Of a stretch of 45,881 bases of DNA, positions 36,553 to 44,338 are shown one piece after another; positions within the stretch are counted from its first letter, which is position 1, and the number at the start of each line of letters is the position of its first letter. The notes under the pieces are model-generated. The model was not told the origin of the DNA, did no database searches, and worked only from the letters and a program-made list of their open reading frames with translations. Both the position numbers and the translations under genes were made by a program. Source of the DNA: a bacterium (GTDB lineage: Bacteria > Verrucomicrobiota > Kiritimatiellia > RFP12 > UBA1067); contig JAUNMP010000012.1 in assembly GCA_030537465.1 (NCBI GenBank), forward strand, positions 1 through 45,881, read 5' to 3'.

Positions 36553-38684
36553 TACCGCTCCTTCCTCTTCACAACCAGCTTGATGCCGTTCGCGGGGAGG
36601 ACGTCGGCCACCCATGAACCATTCTCCTGGTAGCAGAACGGCTGGCGCTCGTTCGTCGCGTTGGCGAAGACAGAGGCCGTGCGACCGTCTCGCGACGAAA
36701 AGGCACCGGCGAAGACCGTCGGCATCCATCCGTGCGCATCACATTGCCAGCGCCACTCTTGCGGGTGGTCGTACTTGACGCGCGCGCAGGAGACGCGTGG
36801 CGGACGCAGGTGGCGGCCGTGTGCGAGGAACGGGCGTCCCGCGCCGCGATAGAGACGAATCCAGTTGTGCAGGAACTCGAAATAGGGTTTCGGGGACTTG
36901 AGCGCCGCCTCCGAGACGTCGTCCGGATAGATCTCGAGCCAGGGGATCTGTCCATCCGCCGCGCTGTGCGCCGCCCAGAAGCGATTCGGCTGCGCCAGAC
37001 GCGTCTGGTAGGTCGCGACATACTCGTGATAGATGTAATTGTAGACGCTTGCCCACTCCCATTCGCCGCCCGGCACATGGAAGCGGCAGTTCCGGTAGTC
37101 CATCACCGAGAAGAGATCGTTGAAATGCTCGTTCGGCTCCTCGCAGCTGAGCAGCGGCTTCTCGCAGCCCGCCTTGCGCATCGCCTCCAGCTGGGTCGTC
37201 CACTGCTCGCGCATGACCGCGGTCTTCCAGTCGCCTTCGCCCGGCGGATGCCCGTGTTCGCGCGACCAGCAGGGCGGCACCTCTCCGCCATGCTCCTGAT
37301 CGGCCTGGATGATGTCGCAGCCGCGCGTGACGAGCTCCGCGCAGATGTTGTTCCAGAAGTCCCGCGACCACGGACTGCCGGGGCACAGACACGCGTTCTC
37401 GCCCCGGCCCAGCCACGAGGCCTTGACGGTCCAGACGCCGCCCGTGCGGGCGATGCAGGCGTGCCGGAAGGCCTCCTGGTTGAACCAGTCCGTCGTGTCG
37501 TACCGATAGGTGCCGTCCTTCTGAAGAAAGCCCTTCAGCGTCCAGAAGTGTCCGCTCGGATACGGATAGGCGTGCGTATTGTTCGCATGGAAGAGCGCCG
37601 TCATCTCCTTGAACTTCTCGTCCGTCGGATACAGCGGGAAATAGTCGGGCGTGATCCAATCCTGGCATTTCTCCCAGCCGAACATCACGGGCATGAGCGG
37701 CGCGCCGGGGAACTGGGCCTTCCAGTAGCGATCGAAAAACGTCCTGAGCGCCTCGGGGCGGTCGAACCAGTTCCGATAGAAGAGCGTCACGACCGGTGCA
37801 TCCTTCGCCCAGGCGGGGATATCGGGACGGTCGAGAAACTTCGTACGACACCATCTCTGTCCTTCGGCCCACGCCCGATAGTAGTCCGCCGCGTCATACC
37901 AGTCGCACGGGCGGTCGGACCCGCGGTCGAAGCAGGTTGTCACCACATCATAGGGGAGACGCGTCTTTTCGGTGTAGAAGCCCCGCTTCACCCAATACCA
38001 GGAGAAGTCGCCCTTCGGGGCACGATAGATGCGGAGCCCTTTTGAGCAGCCCTCCGCATCCTCGCAGGCCGAGTAGAAAAGCGCATCGGAGTCATAGTAG
38101 CAGCAGAACTGGCAGGACAGCGTGCCCGGTTGGTCGCAGACCGTATGAACCTCACGTGCGCCGTAGCGCGGATTCCCGGGATCGCGGATGACGCCGCCCT
38201 TGTTGCATCCCGAGACGAACGCATCATCGCCCCCCACGGCGCCGATGCGGTTGACGAGCGTGAAGCGGGGGAAGTCGTACTGGGTGATCGCACGGCCCGG
38301 CTCCGGTTCCAGTTCGATGTTCCAGCGCAGACGCCGATCTCCGGGCGGCGCCGTGACGGTGTAGGCGGCGGACTTGAGCAGCCCCTTCTTGAAGTCGGAA
38401 TAGGAGAAGCGCCACCCGTTGGGTACGGCCTCGCACCGCACGGTCTTCGCGTCACCCGCCGAGGTCTCGTACATCTTGGTGACATTCTCGGCATCGGTCA
38501 AGGACACCGCAAAGGGGATGCCGTAGCCGTGCGGCGGCGCGAACTCGACCCCGGCCCGGGACGCAATCGCGCGGATATTGCCGCGCGCGTCGAACGCCAC
38601 GCGCATCGACGACGATTCGAGGACTTCCGCATCGATCATCAGGGACGCCGACAGACAGGCGAACAACAGGCAACGATTCTTCAT
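36552..38684 (-). CDS. DUF6259-like putative glycoside hydrolase, coupled to the regulator
   Basis: About 710 residues. I chose the ATG at 38684 because it overlaps the regulator stop as ATGA and directly opens signal peptide MKNRCLLFACLSASLMIDA; an ATG 12 bases upstream is possible. Family marks are CDWYDAADYYRAWA near 260-273, FGWEKCQDWITPDYFPLYP, YPYPSGHFWTLKG, the Asp near 461 in IIQADQEHGGE, the Glu near 515 in SCEEPNEHF, and the closing AHGRHLRPPRVSC. It lacks the inserted binding domain of the 24175-26778 paralogue and is the most diverged of the four. As the first enzyme translated after the regulator, it probably acts on the sugar chain whose product the regulator senses. Confidence 0.77.
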   Translation of the reverse strand: MKNRCLLFACLSASLMIDAEVLESSSMRVAFDARGNIRAIASRAGVEFAPPHGYGIPFAVSLTDAENVTKMYETSAGDAKTVRCEAVPNGWRFSYSDFKKGLLKSAAYTVTAPPGDRRLRWNIELEPEPGRAITQYDFPRFTLVNRIGAVGGDDAFVSGCNKGGVIRDPGNPRYGAREVHTVCDQPGTLSCQFCCYYDSDALFYSACEDAEGCSKGLRIYRAPKGDFSWYWVKRGFYTEKTRLPYDVVTTCFDRGSDRPCDWYDAADYYRAWAEGQRWCRTKFLDRPDIPAWAKDAPVVTLFYRNWFDRPEALRTFFDRYWKAQFPGAPLMPVMFGWEKCQDWITPDYFPLYPTDEKFKEMTALFHANNTHAYPYPSGHFWTLKGFLQKDGTYRYDTTDWFNQEAFRHACIARTGGVWTVKASWLGRGENACLCPGSPWSRDFWNNICAELVTRGCDIIQADQEHGGEVPPCWSREHGHPPGEGDWKTAVMREQWTTQLEAMRKAGCEKPLLSCEEPNEHFNDLFSVMDYRNCRFHVPGGEWEWASVYNYIYHEYVATYQTRLAQPNRFWAAHSAADGQIPWLEIYPDDVSEAALKSPKPYFEFLHNWIRLYRGAGRPFLAHGRHLRPPRVSCARVKYDHPQEWRWQCDAHGWMPTVFAGAFSSRDGRTASVFANATNERQPFCYQENGSWVADVLPANGIKLVVKRKER

Positions 38685-39796
38685 CTCAGCACACATTTTT
38701 TCGCAGGCCGACGAACGGAATTCCGACTCGTGGATTCGCGTACCACCAATTCAGCCGGCAGAAAGATTTCGGTTGGCGGAAGACCGGGCTTGGCGATTCG
38801 GGCGATCAACCGCTCGAAGGCCGCGTCGGCGATCTGCTCGCAGTTGATGCGGAGCGTCGTAAGGGACGGAGTCAGCAACGGCGCGATCGCCAGATCGTTC
38901 ACCCCCGACACCATGACGTCCTGTGGAACGGAATACCCCAGCCGATGCAACGTCTGCATCAGTTTGGCCGCCGTCTCGTCATCGCCGCACAGAAAAGCGT
39001 CAATCCGATCGACCTTGATGCGGCGTTCGATCAGGCGCGCATCGTCTGGCTCCGCAATCAGGAACAGGTCCTTGCGGATCGTCCCATTCCGGCCGGACAA
39101 ACTCGCCAGCATCACACCCTGCAAACGGGCGTGATGCGTCTGCGAGGCGAACGGCCGCATAAAGAAACACGGACGGCGGGCTCCGCACGCGATCAGGTGA
39201 CGGTACATCTGCATACCCACTGCGATGTTGTCATTGCCGACGACATCGTAGCCAACGACGTCCGGCGAACACGGATTGTCGCAGAGGACGACGGGGATGT
39301 CGGACTTCCTGAGGCGTTCCAGCATCCGACGATTGAACGTCTCTCCATCCTCGAAATATTCGATCGGCTGGAAAATGACTCCCGAGACGTTCTGCTCGAT
39401 CAGATATTCGACCAGCCGTTCGGCCTCGGCCGCGCGTTCCGCGGCGGTTTCTCCCGAAATCTCCGCGAAGGCCAGCGTATACCGCTCGCGTTCGGCCACG
39501 CGGATCAGCTCGCGGACAATGCGGACGAAGTACTCCGACTGCGACACGTCGGGAATGATCAGGCCCACCTTCCGCCGCGCGCCCACTTCGGTCACAGTCG
39601 TTCCCGCCCCCTGCCGACGTGCCACCAACCCCTGCGCGCGCAGTTCCTGAATGGCGATGCGAACCGTCGGACGGGACGCCTTGAATCGAACCGCCAAAGC
39701 CCGCTCGCTCGGAAACGCGCGAGTGATGGAATACCGACCGCTCAAGATCTCCCGCTTGAGCGTGTCGACGATGGTTTTGTTCTTCGATTCGGACAT
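38681..39796 (-). CDS. GntR/LacI-type sugar-responsive transcriptional regulator
   Basis: 371 residues without a signal peptide. Residues ~5-70 are a GntR winged helix (PSERALAVRFKASRPTVRIAIQELRAQGLVARRQGAGTTV, split across the two helices and the wing). From ~75 to the end is a LacI/ribose-binding-like sensor: VGLIIPDVSQSEYF, GVIFQPIEYFED, CDNPCSPDVVGYDVVGNDN, FLCGDDETAAKLMQTLHRLGY, and VMVSGVNDLAIAPLLTPSLTTL. This is the AraR-like architecture, which releases or changes its DNA contact when a sugar binds. The promoter of the gene carries the palindromic site shared with two other operons, so the protein probably controls itself and those units. The predicted leader is only about 13 bases and has no Shine-Dalgarno. 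Confidence 0.9.
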   Translation of the reverse strand: MSESKNKTIVDTLKREILSGRYSITRAFPSERALAVRFKASRPTVRIAIQELRAQGLVARRQGAGTTVTEVGARRKVGLIIPDVSQSEYFVRIVRELIRVAERERYTLAFAEISGETAAERAAEAERLVEYLIEQNVSGVIFQPIEYFEDGETFNRRMLERLRKSDIPVVLCDNPCSPDVVGYDVVGNDNIAVGMQMYRHLIACGARRPCFFMRPFASQTHHARLQGVMLASLSGRNGTIRKDLFLIAEPDDARLIERRIKVDRIDAFLCGDDETAAKLMQTLHRLGYSVPQDVMVSGVNDLAIAPLLTPSLTTLRINCEQIADAAFERLIARIAKPGLPPTEIFLPAELVVRESTSRNSVRRPAKKCVLR

Positions 39797-39816
39797 AATT
39801 CAAATCAACAAGTGAA

Positions 39817-39861
39817 TTCTACCACAATTCCAACGAAGACAACCGGCTGGTAAATACCACT
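39817..39861 (-). promoter_or_regulatory. Operator-controlled promoter of the regulator operon
   Basis: The minus strand has GTGGTATTTACCAG (39848-39861), then 25 bases, then the extended -10 TGGTAGAAT (hexamer 39817-39822). The operator is identical to the copy at 32902-32915. If transcription starts near 39810, the operator centre is near -44, just upstream of where the -35 should be, and no consensus -35 is visible. That placement fits activation at least as well as repression. Confidence 0.8.
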
Positions 39862-39886
39862 TTTCACGCATCCGATCGGAGAGCAC

Positions 39887-42652
39887 CTATCGTTCGCTCA
39901 GGACGAGGACGACGCGCTCCTGCACGGGAAGCTCGAGTTCCAGACCCTTCGCCAGGTCCGCGGCCGACCACGTCTCCTGTGTGCCATTGGCCAGAGCCAC
40001 CTTCGTGACGACGTTACGGACCACGTAGTTTCCACGGTCATTTGGCAGCAGAAGCTGCAGCCGCACGCGACGTGCCTTCGCGTCCCCCATGTCCGCCAGA
40101 AGAACCAGTTTGAAGTCGCCTCGGTCGCAGATCTGCACGTCGACGGCCTGCAGCGGCTGCGCGGGATCGTCGATCGGCGTCACCACGGCGTAGCGCGGCA
40201 CCTGTTTCTCCAGGAGGATCTGGACGGCGGCAGCACCGTCCGCCGCCCGCAGGAACGGCAGGTCTTCCGCGGTCCGCTTCTTCAGATAGTCGTCGTAGGC
40301 GAAGGCCCGGTCGTCGGCGATGACGAGTCCGCCCTTCACGGCATAGGCCCGGGCCAGACGCAGGGTCTCGTCCGACGCGCACTGCGTATCGGGGAAGACC
40401 AGCGCCTTGATCTCCGATCCCAGATCCGCAAGGTCCTCGTCGAAGACGACCTTGACCGGGAACTGCGCGTGGAGCAGCGTCGTGTACCAGGTCGACGTGG
40501 TGGACTCGTGCTTGATCCCCTTCTTGGGCGGATTGGGCAGGTTGGCGCGCTGGACCATCGTGTCGTGCGAGTAGTAGACCGCCACCGTGGCCGGCTTCAC
40601 GCGCGGGAACGGCAGGAGCTTCTCCTTGAACGGCGCCAGCTCCTCCTGGAACTGCTTGAAGGCGACAAGTTCGGAGGGTGGCATGTTGTAGGGATTCAGG
40701 AGCGAGGACGACTTGTAGGACGGCTTGATCACGTTCTGCTTCGCCTGCTCGTAGGTCTTCCAGTCCCACTGCCGCTTGTCCCAGCAGTACGTGTAGTTGG
40801 AGGAAAGTCCGTGCAGCACCTCCAGCCAGAGCGAGGTGATGAAGTCCTCCTTCTTTGTCGGCACACGGATGCCGTTCTCGAGACGCTGGCAGTAGTGCTC
40901 GTCGTTGACGACCGGCTTCCTCCCCTTGGTCAACGCCTGGTAGAAGTCGCAGTTGAAGAAATGCTTGGAGCCGGACGTCGCCACCACGGCCTCCATCTCG
41001 TTCTTCGCGTTGTAGGTCGTCTTGAAGCCATAGCGCCAGCCCCCCTCGAGCGCCATCACGTCCAGCGCCTTCGCGATCTTGCGGTAGTCCATGCCCGGAT
41101 GCTCGCCCGGCGTGCCGGCGGCCTGCTCGGTGAAGTAGATGTTCTTCCGCTTGTCGGCGGACCGGATCACGCCCTTGTATTTTTCAAGGATTGCCACATA
41201 GCGGTCGGACGAGAATTCGCACCAGTCGCGCCACACGCCGGGATACTGGTCGAAACCGCTCTGCGCCGCCACGTCCTTGAAATCGAAGAAGGACGTCCGC
41301 CAACGGTCATTCGCGGCCTCGATCGTCCCGTACCGCGTCGCCATCGCCTGCGCGAACGCCTGGATGTTCCACGGGCACTGGCAGTTGTAGGACGATTCGT
41401 TGAAGAGCTCGTACAGGAACACGTTGCAGCCGTTCTTCAGCGCCGCGCGCGTCCCACCCAGGAAGTAGTCGCGGTAGTAGCGATCCCCTTCGGGATGCTC
41501 CGGACAGAACGGAATGAACGCATGCCATTTGCCGTTGTGCTGGTCGAGGACCTGGTGCAGGTCCTTGGGGTAGACGCCGTGGTAGCCGAACGCGAAATCG
41601 AGCGCCAGCGGCAGATCCCCGAAGCGCTTGAAGTAGTCGGCGATGTCGCGCTCGTCCTCCTGCCAGCTGGACTTCTTGCCGCGTCGCTTGAGTGGACGCA
41701 TCGGGAGACCGCGCACGACTTCGCCGGGGCGGCTATGCGCCGCGGAAATCTGCGAGGAGTTGAAGCCCATGACGTCAAAGACCTCCTTGCCGGGCGGCGT
41801 CGTGTAGGCGATGTGGTCGATCTTCAGCGGGTTGCCATGCTCGTTCCAGTCCAGATACGTCTTGTTGTAGAGCCAGACACCCAGATAGAATTCGGGGCGA
41901 CCGTTCACATACCAGGTCCCGTTGCGGATCTCCGGACGCACCCGCCCGTCCTCCTCCTGCGGCGGCTGGTTCCGGTACGCCGCGCGGTAGGCGGCGTCCT
42001 CCGGTGTGTCGTTCGTCGGCGGCAGCTGGACGTCGGCGTGCCCCAGCACGTCGGGGGACGGCAGTTCAAGTTCGGGAACCTCCGCGCGGTCCGCCGTCGC
42101 GATCAGATCGTCGAAATAGGCCTCGCCCACGTTGTAGAAGTTGTTCGCGCAGTTCAGCGACAGACGGATCTGCCGAACGTCCTCCGTCACGAGAATCGAC
42201 GTCCGCAGCAAACGCCAGTCCACGGCACCGCGCGACCCCATGCCCGCCGACGCCCCGGACCACTTGCCGCCCGCCTTCTGCAGACCAATTGAAATGCCTA
42301 GACAGGAGGTCCCCGAACAGGCGACCTGCTTCACGCGCGCCGCGAAGTAGAGCCGCTTGCCCAGCAGGGACTTCACCTGCCGCTGATCCAGCGTGTAGGA
42401 GATCGTGTTGTTGCACGGACCGGCGTCGTCGTCCTTGACGTGGAGCGATGCGGTTCCCGAGAAGGCCACCGTCTTCGACTGCTCGAAGATGGCGAAGCCC
42501 TTCTCCTTCCCCTTCTGGAATCCCCAACGCCAAGCCGGCGTCGTCGGCAGGTTGGCCTCCGTCGCCCAGGTCTCAAACCCGGGGTTCTCGATCAGATTGG
42601 CGGAACAGACGAGTGAAAAGGCAAAAGCGGCAGACAAACAGGTTAATTTCAT
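39887..42652 (-). CDS. GH42-like exported glycoside hydrolase with N-terminal binding domain
   Basis: 921 residues with signal peptide MKLTCLSAAFAFSLVCSA. Residues ~20-190 are a jelly-roll binding-module-like domain (ENPGFETWATEANLPTTPAW, GEAYFDDLIATADR). Residues ~230-650 are a TIM barrel with an Asn-Glu acid/base in FLYELFNESSYN and a Glu in KPVVNDEHYCQR as likely nucleophile, in the manner of GH42-like beta-galactosidases. A trimerisation-like Rossmann region (IKALVFPDTQCASDETLRLA) and a final sandwich follow. Beta-galactosidase activity is a guess from the fold. Its -10 box lies only 6 bases before the ATG, so the transcript may be leaderless. It ends 25 bases before the regulator operator. 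It follows the GH5-type gene after 69 bases. Confidence 0.72.
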   Translation of the reverse strand: MKLTCLSAAFAFSLVCSANLIENPGFETWATEANLPTTPAWRWGFQKGKEKGFAIFEQSKTVAFSGTASLHVKDDDAGPCNNTISYTLDQRQVKSLLGKRLYFAARVKQVACSGTSCLGISIGLQKAGGKWSGASAGMGSRGAVDWRLLRTSILVTEDVRQIRLSLNCANNFYNVGEAYFDDLIATADRAEVPELELPSPDVLGHADVQLPPTNDTPEDAAYRAAYRNQPPQEEDGRVRPEIRNGTWYVNGRPEFYLGVWLYNKTYLDWNEHGNPLKIDHIAYTTPPGKEVFDVMGFNSSQISAAHSRPGEVVRGLPMRPLKRRGKKSSWQEDERDIADYFKRFGDLPLALDFAFGYHGVYPKDLHQVLDQHNGKWHAFIPFCPEHPEGDRYYRDYFLGGTRAALKNGCNVFLYELFNESSYNCQCPWNIQAFAQAMATRYGTIEAANDRWRTSFFDFKDVAAQSGFDQYPGVWRDWCEFSSDRYVAILEKYKGVIRSADKRKNIYFTEQAAGTPGEHPGMDYRKIAKALDVMALEGGWRYGFKTTYNAKNEMEAVVATSGSKHFFNCDFYQALTKGRKPVVNDEHYCQRLENGIRVPTKKEDFITSLWLEVLHGLSSNYTYCWDKRQWDWKTYEQAKQNVIKPSYKSSSLLNPYNMPPSELVAFKQFQEELAPFKEKLLPFPRVKPATVAVYYSHDTMVQRANLPNPPKKGIKHESTTSTWYTTLLHAQFPVKVVFDEDLADLGSEIKALVFPDTQCASDETLRLARAYAVKGGLVIADDRAFAYDDYLKKRTAEDLPFLRAADGAAAVQILLEKQVPRYAVVTPIDDPAQPLQAVDVQICDRGDFKLVLLADMGDAKARRVRLQLLLPNDRGNYVVRNVVTKVALANGTQETWSAADLAKGLELELPVQERVVLVLSER

Positions 42653-42658
42653 GCGCTC

Positions 42659-42667
42659 ATTTTACCA
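42659..42667 (-). promoter_or_regulatory. Extended -10 box giving a possibly leaderless transcript
   Basis: The minus strand reads TGGTAAAAT (hexamer 42659-42664) immediately before the start codon at 42652, so a start point 6-7 bases downstream would be the A of the ATG. There is no Shine-Dalgarno. The upstream TGTGG matches the other extended -10 boxes, but the 14-bp operator is missing. Confidence 0.45.
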
Positions 42668-42721
42668 CACCCTCAAAAGTGCGGATAGAGAAAACCGCTA
42701 TGGAAAGGCAAGTCAGTTGCT

Positions 42722-44266
42722 TCAGCGCTGACCTTTAAATCCGTTAACGAGGGCGTGGAAGCGGGGATTGTCGGTGTTCGGCACGGGCTTGCCCGTCTGT
42801 TCGTCGATGACGGTCTCGACGTTCCACCAGAGCGCCTCGCGGAAGGAATGGTATGTCCAGTCCCAGCCATACTCCTCGAAGATCGAGATGCAGTCGGCCA
42901 GATAGTCGCCGGCGCCGGGACCGTAGATGCAGGCCGAGAACTCACCGACGAAGATCTTCGCCTTGTGCCGCTTCTGGAACTGGCGGACCGGCTCGAGCTG
43001 CTGGCGCAGATACTCCTTGTCCCAGCCCCTCTTCTTGTTGGGATAGGAGACCAGACGGTCCAGCGACGGACGCGCCGCGCCGTTCGCCCCCTGGTGCGTG
43101 AAGGCCCCCGGCCGGTACATGTGGACCTGGTAGATGACGTTGTCCATATCAAGCGCCGCCAGATAGCCGAAGCTCGCCGGACCATCCCAATCATTGCCCT
43201 CGACGATGATCGTCGCCTCCGGATCGACGGACCGAATCGCCTCCGCCGCGCGTCGCTGAAGATTCCAGTAGTCGCAGTCCGGCAGTGCCCGCCGCGTCTG
43301 CGCGGGCTCGTTCATGATGTCATAGCCGTAGATGCCCTTCCGGCCCTTGAAGCGGATGGCAATCTCCCGCCAGGCGGAGACGAGCCGGTCGGCGTAGGCC
43401 TGCACGTAGAAGACGTCCCCGTCTTTGCCATACCCCTGCAACGGCGGATTGTGCAGATCGAGGACCATCATCATGTCCCGCTTCTCCAGCCAGCCAAGAA
43501 CCTGTTCGGCATGGTCAAGATTCTTCGCGAGCCACAGATCCCAATCCGCGAGCGTCTTCGCCTTCGCGCCCTTCCGCGAGTTGCCCTTGCTCTGGAACCC
43601 GTTCATCTGCAGACGGATGAGGTTCGCGCCGTAGGTCTTCAGATCCTCGATATCCTGCTCGGTATTGCGGCAGCAGCCCCGCCCCATCACGCCGCGCATC
43701 CGCGGCAGAGAGGTGATGCGATCGGGATAGGCGACGAGACGCGCGTTGTCCTGATTCGGGAAAAGCGGCGGCGCCTTCCGGCAGAAGAACGAAGAAAGGT
43801 CGAACTCCAGATGGCCGGAGGTCTGCTGAAGGCCAAGGACCAGCCGCGCCTTCGATCCGGCCGCCGGCGGGACTTCGCCAAAGGAGACGCCGAGATCCAG
43901 ATCCATCCAGTCGAAAGATCCCGATTCCGGCGCCTTGGCGCACGGATAGAGTTTCTCGCCGGTGACCGGATCGGTGTAATGGAGCGACAGCTTCACGCCA
44001 CGCGCCGGACGAGGGTCCTGCACCACATCCGCCCCACGGCAGCGGACATGCGCCTCCAGCCGGCTCTGCGCGTAGTCGGAAAGATCGATCGTCCGTGTCG
44101 CATAGGCGCAGACGTTGGTCTCGCCCGCCGGCACGTCGACGATCAGCCGGTCTCCCTCGATCCGCACATACTTCTCAAGCCGCTTCGAGACGGACCATTC
44201 GCCCGCTCCCGCGAAAACGGAGAAACACCCCCAGACGCACGCCAACAGGATGCTCTTCTTCATCAT
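42722..44266 (-). CDS. GH5-type exported glycoside hydrolase
   Basis: 514 residues with signal peptide MMKKSILLACVWGCFSVFAGA and CAGGAG ahead of the start; the second of the two adjacent Met codons has the better spacing. Residues ~20-165 are a binding-module-like sandwich. Residues ~185-510 form a GH5 barrel: GANLIRLQMNGF, MVLDLHNPP, the acid/base Glu in YGYDIMNEPAQ, YQVHMYRPG, and the nucleophile Glu in KIFVGEFSACIYG, closing with WTYHSFREALWW. GH5 covers cellulases, mannanases and others, so the substrate is open. It lies 72 bases after the Pmp-like gene. Confidence 0.88.
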   Translation of the reverse strand: MMKKSILLACVWGCFSVFAGAGEWSVSKRLEKYVRIEGDRLIVDVPAGETNVCAYATRTIDLSDYAQSRLEAHVRCRGADVVQDPRPARGVKLSLHYTDPVTGEKLYPCAKAPESGSFDWMDLDLGVSFGEVPPAAGSKARLVLGLQQTSGHLEFDLSSFFCRKAPPLFPNQDNARLVAYPDRITSLPRMRGVMGRGCCRNTEQDIEDLKTYGANLIRLQMNGFQSKGNSRKGAKAKTLADWDLWLAKNLDHAEQVLGWLEKRDMMMVLDLHNPPLQGYGKDGDVFYVQAYADRLVSAWREIAIRFKGRKGIYGYDIMNEPAQTRRALPDCDYWNLQRRAAEAIRSVDPEATIIVEGNDWDGPASFGYLAALDMDNVIYQVHMYRPGAFTHQGANGAARPSLDRLVSYPNKKRGWDKEYLRQQLEPVRQFQKRHKAKIFVGEFSACIYGPGAGDYLADCISIFEEYGWDWTYHSFREALWWNVETVIDEQTGKPVPNTDNPRFHALVNGFKGQR

Positions 44267-44338
44267 ATGTCTCCTGTCCCCGTCATTTCATTCAAGCCAC
44301 GAGCGCCCCCTCGTTCTTCGAGAAGAGCCGTTCCTGCC

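Noticed and set aside
38684..38696. Upstream ATG (38696) as start of the regulator-coupled DUF6259-like gene
   Set aside because: It adds MCAE before a good signal peptide; the ATG at 38684 forms the usual ATGA overlap. It cannot be fully excluded.
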